Notes: generated from the sequence alone by a model not told the origin. 64,000 nucleotides of DNA from Clostridiales bacterium (GCA_029010495.1 JAQXKO010000011.1:1-64000), one strand, 5' to 3'. Shown: positions 55,183 through 64,000, numbered from the stretch's first letter. Translations and numbers: made by a program.

Positions 55183-55295
55183 TTTATTTTAGCTATTTCC
55201 TTAAATTTCTGTTTCTTCTCACGCAGATAATCACCCCTGGACGAAGCATAATCATTTTCTGATTTCAGCTTCGTATATGATTTCCAGCGCTCCAC
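55164..55295 (-). CDS. 43-aa basic peptide, unrecognised
   Basis: Too short for the ORF track. Starting at GTG (55295), with GGAG about 9 nt upstream, the frame reads MERWKSYTKLKSENDYASSR and ends in a Lys/Arg-rich tail (KINKKRRD). It starts 17 bp after the 100-aa membrane protein and shares its strand, so the two may be an operon. Codon use looks natural, but no family is recognised. It could be chance. Confidence 0.4.
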   Translation of the reverse strand: MERWKSYTKLKSENDYASSRGDYLREKKQKFKEIAKINKKRRD

Positions 55296-55312
55296 AGACA
55301 ATTCTCCGCTTT

Positions 55313-55615
55313 CTACTTAATCCTGTTGCCGGCAGGATTCCATGGTCCGAAGGGAAGCTCCTCATTAAGGTCGCAGCCCGTCTTTACGCCCCCTTCAAGC
55401 TGAATGTTCTTTACCGGTGTGTCAGAAAACCTGTCGGCTGTAAAGCCTTTATAAATTATCATTCCGATAACAAGGCTCAGCATAAACCATAATATAATAA
55501 CAAATTTTCTGTGATTTCTGAACACACGCTCTGTTCCGCTTTTTCTCGCGGTAAGCCTGCGGCTTTTGTATCTTTCCTTTTTTCTCATATACGCCTCATA
55601 ACCGGTGTGTGACAT
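55313..55615 (-). CDS. Small single-pass membrane protein
   Basis: A 100-aa protein: basic N-terminus (MRKKERYKSRRLTARKSGTE), one membrane helix (about 37-58, FVIILWFMLSLVIGMIIYKG), then a short outer tail. The start may be 55588 (MRKKERY), which has a closer GAGG site than 55615. No family recognised. Confidence 0.6.
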   Translation of the reverse strand: MSHTGYEAYMRKKERYKSRRLTARKSGTERVFRNHRKFVIILWFMLSLVIGMIIYKGFTADRFSDTPVKNIQLEGGVKTGCDLNEELPFGPWNPAGNRIK

Positions 55616-55677
55616 AACCGGCCGCCTCTTTATAATTTAATATCTTTATTTTATCACGTATCCTCACGAATCACAAC

Positions 55678-55999
55678 CTACCATCTGAAATATTTGATTT
55701 CAAATACCGTGCCGGATTCATCAGAGCATACGCTTACCGACCCCTGATGAATGCTCCACGCAGTTCTTTATTATATTGGTCAGGGCCTCCGTCTGCCATA
55801 CAGGGTCACAGTAAAGCTTTTCGTCATTAATAATATTAATATTTCCTGCCTCCCTCCTTATGTCACCCAAAAATTCCTCCCTGACATCAGGCTCCATCTC
55901 AGGGTCATCAAGCATATTTTCAAGCATTATCATTATTGAAATACCGAATATGTCAGATATTACGATATTTGCGCCTTGTTTTTTATTAATTTTTAGCAT
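55678..55999 (-). pseudogene. Histidine-kinase C-terminal remnant, frameshifted
   Basis: The frame contains EFLGDIRREAGNINIINDEKL and ALTNIIKNCVEHSSG, which match the dimerisation and N-box (HATPase) parts of a sensor kinase of the VncS/bacitracin-sensor type. After SSG the frame runs into a stop, but the +1 frame goes on as GSVSVCSDESGTVFEIKYF, as expected for the kinase. The phospho-accepting histidine region and the G-boxes are absent. So it is a decayed fragment with at least one frameshift. Confidence 0.7.
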
Positions 56000-56189
56000 T
56001 TTGGAATTACTCCCAAAAAAAGAAATACGGCTTTCGGTAGATTTTATCTTTCACAGGTGTTATTATGTATACATACGAAAGAGATGATTTTGATACGGCA
56101 CATGCTCTACGGCAGTCATTTGCCGCCGGCCACGCCGGAAACTTTTGATTTTACTACTCCTTAATATAAATTTTTCCACTCATCTCTTT
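56000..56189. other. Non-coding spacer, no feature recognised
   Basis: No credible ORF or signal was found here. It includes TATGTATACATAC, also present near the DUF4250 promoter (60899). The sequence may be decayed remains of the kinase gene. Confidence 0.5.
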
Positions 56190-56247
56190 AAAAGGGGGCA
56201 GCCTTGTGATATCTTGGAAAGTGATATCTCTAAGTTGCCCCCTTTTT
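56190..56247. terminator. Long hairpin terminator of trxA
   Basis: AAAAGGGGGCA / TGCCCCCTTTT outer stem with internal GTGATATCTT and GTGATATCTC repeats in the loop. T-runs on either side allow it to work in both directions. Confidence 0.8.
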
Positions 56248-56302
56248 ATTATTACATAATTATGGACGAAGTTTTGAAAGAAGCTTCATGGCAGGTTAAT
56301 AC

Positions 56303-56608
56303 CTACTTTATTATCTCTTCCAAATCCTCCTTTGACCTGAAGCCTACCATCTGCTCCTTTAATGCACCGTTTTCAAAATAGAGAATTGTAGGTATTGACA
56401 TAATTCCGAACTTTCTTGCCACCTCTTCATTGTTATCAACATTCAGCTTGAAAAATTTAACATTTTCATTTTCATCGGCAAGCTCTTCAATAACAGGTGC
56501 AAGCATCCTGCACGGACCGCACCATGGAGCATAGCAGTCAACAACCACCTTAACGGCCGACTTAACCGATGCTTCAAAATTACTGCTTTCAATTTCTGTT
56601 ACACTCAT
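56303..56608 (-). CDS. trxA: Thioredoxin
   Basis: A 101-aa redox protein with active site APWCGPCRML (Cys about 28 and 31) and cis-proline MSIPTILYF. It is reduced by the TrxB encoded just upstream (76 bp). Confidence 0.97.
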   Translation of the reverse strand: MSVTEIESSNFEASVKSAVKVVVDCYAPWCGPCRMLAPVIEELADENENVKFFKLNVDNNEEVARKFGIMSIPTILYFENGALKEQMVGFRSKEDLEEIIK

Positions 56609-56684
56609 TTTTTACCCTTGACAGCCTGCTGCCGAAGCTTATCCTGACGCAAACGCTGTCTTACCTTTCTTATTTGTTTTTTAT

Positions 56685-57596
56685 TTAATTATCCTGCGGC
56701 TTCATTTCCCTGACGGCTGTCATGGCGGCTATGCTTCCGTCACTCACTGCCGTAACAAGCTGACGCAGCTCCTTGACTCTTACATCGCCTGCAACATATA
56801 TGCCCGGCGTACCCGTATGAACATCATCCCCGGCCATTATATAGCCCGCATCATCAAGCCTTACAACATTTGCAAAGCATCTGCTGACCGGTTCGCGTCC
56901 GACTGCCACAAAAAGTCCGTCAACAGGCAATGTACTTATCTGACCTTTCCCATCGTCAATGTCAATGCTTTTAAGCATGATGTCACCGTTTAATGCCTTA
57001 ACGGTGCTGTTAAGAATAAATTCGACATTATCCTTTTCTTCAAGCTCCTTCACATAACCCATTTCACCCCGAAATGTATCGCGTCGATGAATCAGATATA
57101 CCTTTTCTGCAACATCAGAGAGATAAACTGCATCCTCCAATGCAGTATTGCCTCCTCCGACCACGGCAACGGTTCTACCCTTAAAGAAGTTTCCGTCACA
57201 TGTGGCGCAATAGCTTACGCCTCTGCCCACAAGCTCACGTTCACGGGCAAGTCCAAGCTCACGATTCCTTGCACCGGTGGCGATTATGACTGCAGCTGCC
57301 CGGAAGGATTCACGTGCAGTATGAACGGTTTTGTCCTCATCTATTTTTAAAACCTCACGGTATTTAACAACACCGCCCAGCTTTTTGACCTGATTATAAA
57401 GATTTGTCGCAAAATCAAAGCCCGAAATCATATCGATTCCCGGGTAATTTTCAAGCTTGTCCGCATTTACAATCTGTCCTCCGTAGCCTGACGCTTCAAG
57501 CACCAGAACAGATTTGCCCGCACGCAGACCGTAAAGGGCAGCCGTAAGCCCTGCAGGCCCCGCACCGACAACTATTATATCATAATACTCTCCCAT
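56685..57596 (-). CDS. trxB: Thioredoxin reductase
   Basis: A 303-aa FAD/NADPH flavoprotein: FAD loop VVGAGPAGLTAALYGLRAG, redox disulfide CATCDG (about 132-137), NADPH loop VVGGGNTALEDA, and the late GIYVAGDVR. It forms a two-gene redox unit with trxA. Confidence 0.97.
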   Translation of the reverse strand: MGEYYDIIVVGAGPAGLTAALYGLRAGKSVLVLEASGYGGQIVNADKLENYPGIDMISGFDFATNLYNQVKKLGGVVKYREVLKIDEDKTVHTARESFRAAAVIIATGARNRELGLARERELVGRGVSYCATCDGNFFKGRTVAVVGGGNTALEDAVYLSDVAEKVYLIHRRDTFRGEMGYVKELEEKDNVEFILNSTVKALNGDIMLKSIDIDDGKGQISTLPVDGLFVAVGREPVSRCFANVVRLDDAGYIMAGDDVHTGTPGIYVAGDVRVKELRQLVTAVSDGSIAAMTAVREMKPQDN

Positions 57597-57722
57597 ATGT
57601 CTGCCTCCCTGTCCTTATATTATTATAACTCATTTTAACACAAATAACCGTATCAAATGTTACATTATTAAAATAAACAAATATAATGTCTGTTTATGTC
57701 ATAATTTTTATTTCCCTGTAAA

Positions 57723-57762
57723 AAAGAACTTTGTTCTTCAATCAGAACAAAGTTCTTTTCAT
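57723..57762 (-). terminator. Rho-independent terminator
   Basis: AAAGAACTTTGTTCT / AGAACAAAGTTCTTT stem with TTTTTT on the minus strand, after the SEC-C protein gene. Confidence 0.9.
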
Positions 57763-57874
57763 AATACTGTCTGTAATCCGGCTTTATTTAGAAGTCAGAC
57801 AAATGCCAGATTGCCGGTTTTTAAAATGCCTGACAGAGAGCACCAATAATCTGATTATCTGCCGCAGCTTCCGA

Positions 57875-58378
57875 TTACTGTCTTCCGCAGCACTGCTTAT
57901 ACTTTCTGCCTGAACCGCATGGACAAGGGTCGTTGCGGCCAACCTTCTTTGGCTTGATGATCGTATTTGATTTTTTCTGCTCAAGATACAGAGCCTTTCT
58001 TCTCTCCTTGGTAAGAAGCGCATCCCACTGAGGAAGCTCATACAGCCATTCCGCCTCGCACTCAACCATATTCTTGTAAAGTGTTTCCATGTCATAATCA
58101 AGGCTTACAACAGTATCCTCCGTCATTTCCTCAATAGGATTAGGTGTCTTTAGGCTGTCGTTGATTCCGTCAAGGAAACCTACGAATGTCTGAAGCTTCA
58201 TATTGTACTTTTCGGCAAGCTCCTTAACCGTACCTGTTACAACCACGTCAGGATTGGCAAGAATATCCTCATATACGGCCTTCTCTTCTGCGAAATATGC
58301 TCCCCAGAAAAGTTTACCCTCCTGCTGATTCATGTCCTGGTCATATGCCTTATCTCTCCAGTCTGTTAATAAACTCAT
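57875..58378 (-). CDS. SEC-C zinc-motif protein
   Basis: A 167-aa protein ending in a SEC-C metal-binding motif, [19 protein letters not shown], as at the end of SecA. The N-terminal 140 aa are helical and acidic with no recognised fold. Zinc binding is likely; interaction with ribosomes or SecB-like clients is known for SEC-C motifs elsewhere. ATG at 58378 with GGAGGAG is preferred over 58393. Confidence 0.87.
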   Translation of the reverse strand: MSLLTDWRDKAYDQDMNQQEGKLFWGAYFAEEKAVYEDILANPDVVVTGTVKELAEKYNMKLQTFVGFLDGINDSLKTPNPIEEMTEDTVVSLDYDMETLYKNMVECEAEWLYELPQWDALLTKERRKALYLEQKKSNTIIKPKKVGRNDPCPCGSGRKYKQCCGRQ

Positions 58379-58395
58379 GTTTATCTCCTCCATTA

Positions 58396-59268
58396 TTAAT
58401 TACTGTATTTTATCCATACTGCAGGTCTGATACCCACATTGCCGGCCGTTGCACTGACTCCCCTGTATAATATGCTGCCGTTTTCAGCGGCCACCGTTAC
58501 AAGCGACATCCCTCTGTCCTGCTCATCACAGCCGCCCGGAAGACGGAGCCAGTATTTTACGCTTTCTGCCCTGTCTGCCTCATTAAGCCTGAAGTATGCA
58601 TAAGGTGTCAGCAGCGAATCTGCCTCAATCCGATAACGCTCCATCTCCTCCGGAGACAGTATGAATACATTATCCGCGGTATCATGACCTCCGTCAATGC
58701 CGCATGCTTCATTATCCTCGTTATCAACTTCAATGCACATTATATGTTCTTTTTCCTTTTCTGTAAAGACCTGATTGTAGAAATTACCATTTAATGAAGC
58801 CCTTATGTCACTTTCTTCCCATGTAACATGGCCTGCCTTGGAAAAACACATCACATCAACAATGTTTTTTGTTACGATTAATGCACTTCCTTCAAAGGTG
58901 TCAGCAACCTGCCAGCAGACAGGCTCTGCTGTGCCGTCCCTGTCAAATTTATATCGTCCGAATGTTATTTCCTGTCCGACCGAAAGCTCAAGTCCCTCCC
59001 TGAAAGCCTGTATACTCTCATCCGGGGCCGCTGCCGGTCCGGACGGTTTGGCAATAAGCGTCGGTGTGGCAATCAAATCTCCTCCGGCTATTATCGGATA
59101 AGTCTTTTTGGCTCCGGTATTTTTTCTTCCGGACAGGAATAATACTGCCCCGGCAGCAGCTATTGCAGCCACCGCTCCCAAAACCATAAAAAGCTTTTTC
59201 TTATTTACCTTTTGAGGCTTCTCTTTAACGTAAGCGGTAAAATCTATAATATTATCCTTATTCTTCAT
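58396..59268 (-). CDS. DUF6273-like membrane-anchored protein
   Basis: About 290 aa from the ATG at 59268 (track start 59346 extends into the previous gene). One membrane helix (about 25-45, [20 protein letters not shown]) is followed by a linker and an outside domain with [52 protein letters not shown] and [10 protein letters not shown], the DUF6273 pattern common in Lachnospiraceae. Function unknown. It overlaps the preceding gene by 11 nt. Confidence 0.78.
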   Translation of the reverse strand: MKNKDNIIDFTAYVKEKPQKVNKKKLFMVLGAVAAIAAAGAVLFLSGRKNTGAKKTYPIIAGGDLIATPTLIAKPSGPAAAPDESIQAFREGLELSVGQEITFGRYKFDRDGTAEPVCWQVADTFEGSALIVTKNIVDVMCFSKAGHVTWEESDIRASLNGNFYNQVFTEKEKEHIMCIEVDNEDNEACGIDGGHDTADNVFILSPEEMERYRIEADSLLTPYAYFRLNEADRAESVKYWLRLPGGCDEQDRGMSLVTVAAENGSILYRGVSATAGNVGIRPAVWIKYSN

Positions 59269-59509
59269 CAGGGCTTTCTCCGTCGTCGGGATACTTATCA
59301 TCATCCTTATGAACCATATCATATACCCGGATAAAGCAATAAACACTTATCGGAACCACGACAACACAGAAAAGCGAAGCCATCATCAGGCTGCGGTCAC
59401 CTGTTGCCATGCATATACACATAATTACTATAAATACGATGATTGCAGCAATTCCTGCTATTGCAAGTCCCTGTCTTACCTTATTGTTTTTCACCGGTTT
59501 TATCTTCAC
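59258..59509 (-). CDS. Small two-helix membrane protein
   Basis: An 83-aa protein starting at GTG (59509) with GGAGAGG upstream inside the rarA end. Two membrane helices (about 14-34 and 43-64) precede an acidic tail ([15 protein letters not shown]). It overlaps rarA by 29 nt and the DUF6273 gene by 11 nt, so the three are translationally linked. No family recognised. Confidence 0.65.
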   Translation of the reverse strand: MKIKPVKNNKVRQGLAIAGIAAIIVFIVIMCICMATGDRSLMMASLFCVVVVPISVYCFIRVYDMVHKDDDKYPDDGESPDEE

Positions 59510-60821
59510 GTCTTATCCTCTCCATTCTTTCCTTAATAGTCTTCTCATAGCCCTGCACGTTAAAATCATAAAAGGTCTGATTTTGTGCATTGTCCGGAAG
59601 ATACTGCTGTGCGCAGAAGTGATTGTCATAATCATGCGGATATTTATAGCCTAATCCCTTGCCAAGCTTTGCCGCGCCGCCGTAATGGGCGTCGCAAAGA
59701 TAAGGCGGTATCTCTTCATTCGGATGGTTTTCAACATATGCCTTTGCCTTAAAAACAGCATTTACGGAGGCATTGCTCTTCGGAGCTGACGCAACATAAG
59801 CTACTGCCTGGGAAAGTATTATCTGTGCCTCCGGCATGCCTACCCTTTCAACTGCCAGACATGCATTAGTCGCCACGACAAGAGCCATCGGGTCTGCATT
59901 CCCCACATCCTCCGAAGCACATATCATTATTCTTCTTGCGATAAATTTAATATCCTCTCCCGCATTAAGCATCCGGGCAAGATAATATACTGCTGCATCC
60001 ACATCAGACCCGCGCATGCTTTTTATGAAAGCCGACACGGTGTTGTAATGATTGTCTCCGTCTTTATCATAACGCGCAACCCTTTTTCTGATACATTCCA
60101 CAGCCACATCCAAAGTTATACGGATATGTCCGTCCTCCCCCGGCTCCGTAGTAAGCACGGCAAGCTCCACTGCATTAAGTGCATTTCTCGCATCACCTCC
60201 CGCCGCATCGGCAAGGAAATCAAGTGCATCATCATCTATGACGGGCTTATATACGGCCATGCCTCTTTCCCTGTCTGTCAGCGCCCTGGATATAAGCTCC
60301 TTAATATTGTCAGTCGACAGGGGGTTGAGCGCAAATATAACGGCTCTGCTGAGTAAGGCTCCGTTGACCTCAAAATAAGGATTCTCCGTAGTAGCTCCGA
60401 TAAGAACAATCGTACCGTCCTCTACAAAAGGCAGCAGATAATCCTGCTGGGCCTTATTGAAGCGGTGAATCTCGTCCACAAACAATATGGTCTTTTTTCC
60501 ATACATTGCCAACGTATCCTTTGCCGCATTCACGACCTCTTCCATATCCTTTTTACCTGCTACGGTTGCATTTATCTGGGTAAATTCTGCACTTGTCGAA
60601 TTGGCAATTACCCTCGCAAGTGTGGTTTTTCCCGTTCCCGGCGGTCCGTAAAGTATTATGGAGGATAACCTGTCAGCCCTGATAGCCCTTGTGAGCAGCT
60701 TATCCTCTCCGAGAATGTGCTCCTGCCCCACAACCTCATCGATGAAGCGAGGTCTCATTCTGGCTGCAAGAGGAGCCTCCTTTTCCTTTACATTTTCTCT
60801 CATATATTCAAATAAATCCAT
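59481..60821 (-). CDS. rarA: Replication-associated recombination ATPase RarA
   Basis: A 446-aa AAA+ clamp-loader-like ATPase acting at stalled replication forks. It has LAARMRPRFIDEVVGQEHIL, Walker [17 protein letters not shown], Walker B ILFVDEIHRFNKAQQD and the C-terminal MgsA domain with the GYKYPHDY motif. Full length. Confidence 0.96.
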   Translation of the reverse strand: MDLFEYMRENVKEKEAPLAARMRPRFIDEVVGQEHILGEDKLLTRAIRADRLSSIILYGPPGTGKTTLARVIANSTSAEFTQINATVAGKKDMEEVVNAAKDTLAMYGKKTILFVDEIHRFNKAQQDYLLPFVEDGTIVLIGATTENPYFEVNGALLSRAVIFALNPLSTDNIKELISRALTDRERGMAVYKPVIDDDALDFLADAAGGDARNALNAVELAVLTTEPGEDGHIRITLDVAVECIRKRVARYDKDGDNHYNTVSAFIKSMRGSDVDAAVYYLARMLNAGEDIKFIARRIMICASEDVGNADPMALVVATNACLAVERVGMPEAQIILSQAVAYVASAPKSNASVNAVFKAKAYVENHPNEEIPPYLCDAHYGGAAKLGKGLGYKYPHDYDNHFCAQQYLPDNAQNQTFYDFNVQGYEKTIKERMERIRREDKTGEKQ

Positions 60822-60846
60822 AATTCATCCTTTATACACCGGTTTC

Positions 60847-60875
60847 ACTATACTAATTTTTGTAAATCATTGCAA
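60847..60875 (-). promoter_or_regulatory. Sigma-A promoter of rarA
   Basis: TTGCAA (60875-60870), 17-bp spacer, TATAGT (60852-60847). The -35 hexamer is the same 6 bp used by the opposite promoter. Confidence 0.7.
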
Positions 60876-60898
60876 TAATTGTCCCCTTGGGGTATACT
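60870..60898 (+). promoter_or_regulatory. Sigma-A promoter of the DUF4250 gene
   Basis: TTGCAA (60870-60875), 17-bp spacer, TATACT (60893-60898). The leader of about 100 nt contains nested inverted repeats: TGCCGGAAA...TTTCCGGCA around GGCAGA...TCTGCC. Confidence 0.75.
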
Positions 60899-61002
60899 AT
60901 GTATACATACATGCCGGAAAACGTATGCGCTTCTGGCAGAAAACCAATCGGTATCTGCCCTTACAAAATCCTGTTTCCGGCAAATAAATTATTAAGGAAA
61001 TA

Positions 61003-61182
61003 ATGATTATGCTTCCATCAGATCCATTAATGCTGCTCAGCTTTATTAATACCAGACTTCGTGACGAATACGATTCTTTAGACGCCCTGTGCGATGCCCT
61101 TGACGAATCTGCCGAGGATATCAAGGCAGCTCTTGGGAAAATCGATTACAGATACAACGAAGAGCTTAACCAGTTTAAGTAG
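61003..61182 (+). CDS. DUF4250 domain-containing protein
   Basis: A 59-aa protein just below the track cutoff. LPSDPLMLLSFINTRLRDEY and the C-terminal YNEELNQF match the DUF4250 family of small Firmicutes proteins. AAGGA precedes the ATG at 61003; the ATG at 61009 (MLPSD) is the family-typical start and also possible. Function unknown. It is followed by the IMPACT-family gene on the same strand. Confidence 0.85.
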   Translation: MIMLPSDPLMLLSFINTRLRDEYDSLDALCDALDESAEDIKAALGKIDYRYNEELNQFK

Positions 61183-61234
61183 CAGTTATTATGATAATTT
61201 ATTACAAATTTTTTGTCAAGTAAAGAGGTAGCTT

Positions 61235-61852
61235 GTGGGCAATTTTAAATACATCAGAAAAACGGTAACAGCTGAAATTACGGAGAAAAAATCCCGCTTT
61301 ATTGCAACGCTTACTCCCGTGGAAAACGAGGAGGAGGCTCTGGCCTTTATCGCATCAATTAAAAAGAAATATTACGATGCGCGACACAACTGCTATGCTT
61401 ATATAACCGGTGACGAGGATGAATTTATCCATGCCTCTGACGACGGTGAGCCTGCACATACAGCCGGCAGACCCATGCTTGACATTTTAATAAAAAGTGA
61501 TCTTCACAAGGTATGTGTTACGGTCACAAGATATTTCGGCGGCATTCTTCTGGGTACAGGAGGTCTTGTCAGAGCTTACAGTGATGCACTTAAAGCCGCC
61601 ATTGAGGAGGCTGACATTTATGAGCTTACGGAATACCTGGCGGTTAATGTGAAATGTGATTATTCCTCCCATGGCAAAATCACTAACTATGCCCTGAAGG
61701 AGGGTTTACGATTATCTAATCCTGTCTATAATGAAAATGTAGAATTTGATCTGATGATCTCACCTGATGACGCAGACGCCTGTATCGCAGTACTTACTGA
61801 CATAACGGGAGGAAGGGCTGCCATTACGGTCGGTGAGAAGGTTCTTATGTAA
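61235..61852 (+). CDS. YigZ/IMPACT family protein
   Basis: A 205-aa protein. The IMPACT N-terminal domain has KKSRFIATLTPVENEEEA, ARHNCYAYI, DDGEPAHTAGRPMLD and VTRYFGGILLGTGGLVRAY, then a small C-terminal DUF1949-type domain. Family function is uncertain, possibly translation control. Start is GTG with AAAGAGG upstream. Confidence 0.92.
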   Translation: MGNFKYIRKTVTAEITEKKSRFIATLTPVENEEEALAFIASIKKKYYDARHNCYAYITGDEDEFIHASDDGEPAHTAGRPMLDILIKSDLHKVCVTVTRYFGGILLGTGGLVRAYSDALKAAIEEADIYELTEYLAVNVKCDYSSHGKITNYALKEGLRLSNPVYNENVEFDLMISPDDADACIAVLTDITGGRAAITVGEKVLM

Positions 61853-61863
61853 AAGAGGTTGTT

Positions 61864-64000
61864 ATGAATTACGGTAAAAGAGCTATTTACAAAAGACAGT
61901 CAATGCTAAAGTCTAAGTCGCTCAGACTCATGTCAAGAATCAGGGTGATTTGTCTCGGATTTCTGTGTCTTGCCGTGGCTTCCGGTATTACAATCGGAGG
62001 TGCCGTAGGGCTTAAGATGTACCGGAGCATCATCGCAGACGCACCAAGCCTTGACAATATAAGTGTGGTTCCCTCAACTTTTGCCTCAAATATATATGCC
62101 AATGACGGCAAAACTATTATCAAAACACTTTCCGCTTCGGGCAGCAACAGGGAATATGTAACCTACAATAACATATCTCCGAATGCAGTTAATGCATTCG
62201 TGGCCCTGGAGGATGAGCGCTTCTTCAGTCACAAGGGTATAGATTTACAGGGAATTCTGCGCGTTGCAATAACAGATATGATTACGGGCAATGACGCAGG
62301 AGCCTCCACAATAACACAACAGCTTATTAAAAACCAGGTGTTCGGCGGCGGAAATGAAGCGTCATTTTCCGACAAACTCAAACGTAAAATTCAGGAGCAG
62401 TATCTTGCCGTTTCACTCGAGAACAAAACTTCAAAGGAAAAGATTCTTGAATATTATCTTAACACAATAAATCTCGGCAACGGCACCTACGGTATCCAGA
62501 AGGCTTCGAGAGCATACTTTGGCAAGGACGCCTCAAAGCTCAATGTTTCCGAGGCCGCCGTTCTTGCGCCTATCGCATATTCTCCTACCCTCATGAATCC
62601 GATTACTCATCCCGAGGCCAATAAAAAGCGTCGTCTTGCAACACTTGACAATATGCTTAAGCAGAGGCTTATAACGCAGTCACAGTATGATGATGCTGTT
62701 GCCGATACCGATAATGTTTATGAGAGAATCATAATGCAGGATGAGCTCAATCAGGATAACTCCGAGCGTCAGAATTCATATTTTGTAGACGCCCTGATAA
62801 CACAGATACTCAGTGATCTGGAGAAGGCCGGCTACAGCTCCTATGAGGCAAATTCCCTTCTTTTCACAAGCGGTCTTGATATAATAACTACCCAGGATGC
62901 ACAGATACAGGCAATTCTTGACAATGAATTTACGGATCCTGACAATTTCCCTGCAATAGGCCAGGGCTCCTACTATGAGCTCGACTCCGGCTGGGCGCTG
63001 TCAATTTATATCGGCGGCGATGAATGGATACACTATCATATCCGCGATCTTGTAAATTACTATAGTGATTTTGACGACAAAGATAATATATACAACCATC
63101 CGAAGAAGGACGGTAAGGGTATAAGCGCCCTCACTCTCGACAGGGATGATCTTGATAAAAAAATCGATGAGTTTATCGATGCAAAATTCAAAGAGCAAAA
63201 CGGCGTATCATATATGGAATCAGAGCGAATATACAACCTGGAGCCTCAGGCTGCCATGGTCGTAATGGATCCTGCCACGGGAAACGTGCTTGCCCTTTAC
63301 GGAGGACGCGGAAATAAGTCGGGCGACCGGGTGCTTAACAGAGCGACCGAGGCTTTCCGCCAGCCGGGCTCAACCTTTAAGGTGCTGGCGGCTTTTCTGC
63401 CGGCTCTTGATACAGGTAAAATTACACTCGCCTCCGTATTTGACGATTCTTATTATTCCTACGGAATAAACCAGACAATAAGAAACTGGTACAACACAGG
63501 CTTTGAAGGTCTCTCCCCGGTAAGACGCGGCATTTACCACTCGATGAATATTGTAGCCGCAAGATGTCTTGAAAGCACCGGTGTGGGCACCTCCATGATG
63601 TATCTTAAGCAGTTAGGCTTTACAAAGCTTGATGATAAAAACGACAGAAATATATCGCTTGCACTTGGCGGACTGTCAAAGGGCGTATCCGTAATGGAGC
63701 TTACCGCTGCATACTCCGCCATTGCCAATCAGGGAATATATAACACTCCGAAGCTCTATACAGCCATCTATACTCATGACGGCAAACTGCTGCTTGAAAA
63801 AAAATCCGAATCAATGCCTGTCATGAAGGACACGACAGCATATCTGTTAACCGATGCAATGCGTGATACTCTGCGTATCGGCACTGCTACAAAGTGCCGC
63901 TTTGACAATCTCGATATTGCAACTGCCGGAAAGACGGGTACAACCTCCGGCGACAACGATTTGTGGTTCTGCGGATATACTCCTTACTACTGTGCGGCAA
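61864..64000 (+). CDS. Class A penicillin-binding protein (PBP1), partial
   Basis: Absent from the ORF track because it runs off the window; 712 codons are visible. It is a bifunctional peptidoglycan synthase. A basic cytoplasmic start and membrane helix (about 28-50) precede the GT51 transglycosylase domain: ALEDERFFSHKGID, STITQQLIKN, YYLNTINLGNGTYG. A long linker (about 260-460) leads to the transpeptidase with catalytic RQPGSTFK (Ser in STFK), HSMN and KTGTTSG. AGAGG precedes the ATG. The C-terminus is missing. It follows the IMPACT gene by 11 bp. Confidence 0.93.
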   Translation, partial: MNYGKRAIYKRQSMLKSKSLRLMSRIRVICLGFLCLAVASGITIGGAVGLKMYRSIIADAPSLDNISVVPSTFASNIYANDGKTIIKTLSASGSNREYVTYNNISPNAVNAFVALEDERFFSHKGIDLQGILRVAITDMITGNDAGASTITQQLIKNQVFGGGNEASFSDKLKRKIQEQYLAVSLENKTSKEKILEYYLNTINLGNGTYGIQKASRAYFGKDASKLNVSEAAVLAPIAYSPTLMNPITHPEANKKRRLATLDNMLKQRLITQSQYDDAVADTDNVYERIIMQDELNQDNSERQNSYFVDALITQILSDLEKAGYSSYEANSLLFTSGLDIITTQDAQIQAILDNEFTDPDNFPAIGQGSYYELDSGWALSIYIGGDEWIHYHIRDLVNYYSDFDDKDNIYNHPKKDGKGISALTLDRDDLDKKIDEFIDAKFKEQNGVSYMESERIYNLEPQAAMVVMDPATGNVLALYGGRGNKSGDRVLNRATEAFRQPGSTFKVLAAFLPALDTGKITLASVFDDSYYSYGINQTIRNWYNTGFEGLSPVRRGIYHSMNIVAARCLESTGVGTSMMYLKQLGFTKLDDKNDRNISLALGGLSKGVSVMELTAAYSAIANQGIYNTPKLYTAIYTHDGKLLLEKKSESMPVMKDTTAYLLTDAMRDTLRIGTATKCRFDNLDIATAGKTGTTSGDNDLWFCGYTPYYCAA

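Noticed and set aside
63001-63956. Minus-strand ORFs at the right edge
   Set aside because: Shadows of the partial PBP1 gene, which the track missed because it has no stop in the window.

Overview
The window is moderately AT-rich and codes for a spore-forming Gram-positive bacterium of the Clostridia, most likely the family Lachnospiraceae. The evidence is the gene order hup-rqcP-yabP-yabQ-divIC-spoIIE-tilS-hpt-ftsH, the spoIIR and sipL sporulation genes, a DUF4250 gene, a T-box leader, and strong AGGAGG-type ribosome binding sites throughout. No tRNA, rRNA, CRISPR array, prophage or insertion sequence was seen. About 62 protein genes are supported. Several were absent from the ORF track: a 29-aa peptide (20988-21077), a 43-aa basic peptide (55164-55295), a 59-aa DUF4250 protein (61003-61182) and a class A penicillin-binding protein that runs off the right edge (61864-64000).

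Left part (1-13.4 kb). The window opens inside an array of about 104-bp palindromic tandem repeats. It continues with a tryptophan T-box leader driving a stand-alone TrpB2, an FNT-family anion channel, a PH-domain membrane protein, glycerol-1-phosphate dehydrogenase, a GNAT-fold protein, the asnS-asnA pair, and a YfhO membrane protein paired with a GH32 fructan hydrolase. Next (13.4-20.8 kb) is the conserved division/sporulation/tRNA-modification block, read on the minus strand. Its SpoIIE lacks the usual multi-pass membrane domain. A candidate small RNA lies in or after the ftsH 3' region.

Middle (20.8-41.5 kb). Nickel-pincer cofactor genes larB-larE-larC (LarC lacking its C-terminal half and carrying a His-rich repeat) follow a lipid-kinase-like gene with two palindromes in its leader. 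A large minus-strand cluster then encodes a complete Gram-positive type IV pilus: pilB-pilT-pilC-major pilin-minor pilin-pilD-pilMN (fused)-pilO and four pilin-like proteins. One of the four is a 710-aa GspK/PilX-like protein, and another carries a Cys-rich probable metal site.

Right part (41.5-64 kb). This holds envelope and housekeeping genes: two glycosyltransferases flanking an orphan hisB, a TetR regulator, plsC, murI, ddl, ispE, the divergent spoIIR/sipL pair, pyk, trxA/trxB, rarA, an IMPACT-family gene and PBP1. The spoIIR/sipL spacer contains sequences that fit a sigma-F promoter on one strand and a sigma-E promoter on the other. The rarA/DUF4250 spacer has two divergent sigma-A promoters that appear to share one palindromic -35 hexamer. 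A frameshifted histidine-kinase remnant lies near 55.8 kb.

Most of this is ordinary core genome. The least explained items are the palindromic repeat array, the candidate C-rich small RNA, the membrane-less SpoIIE, the short LarC, the independently transcribed 29-aa hydrophobic peptide, and the unusual minor pilins.
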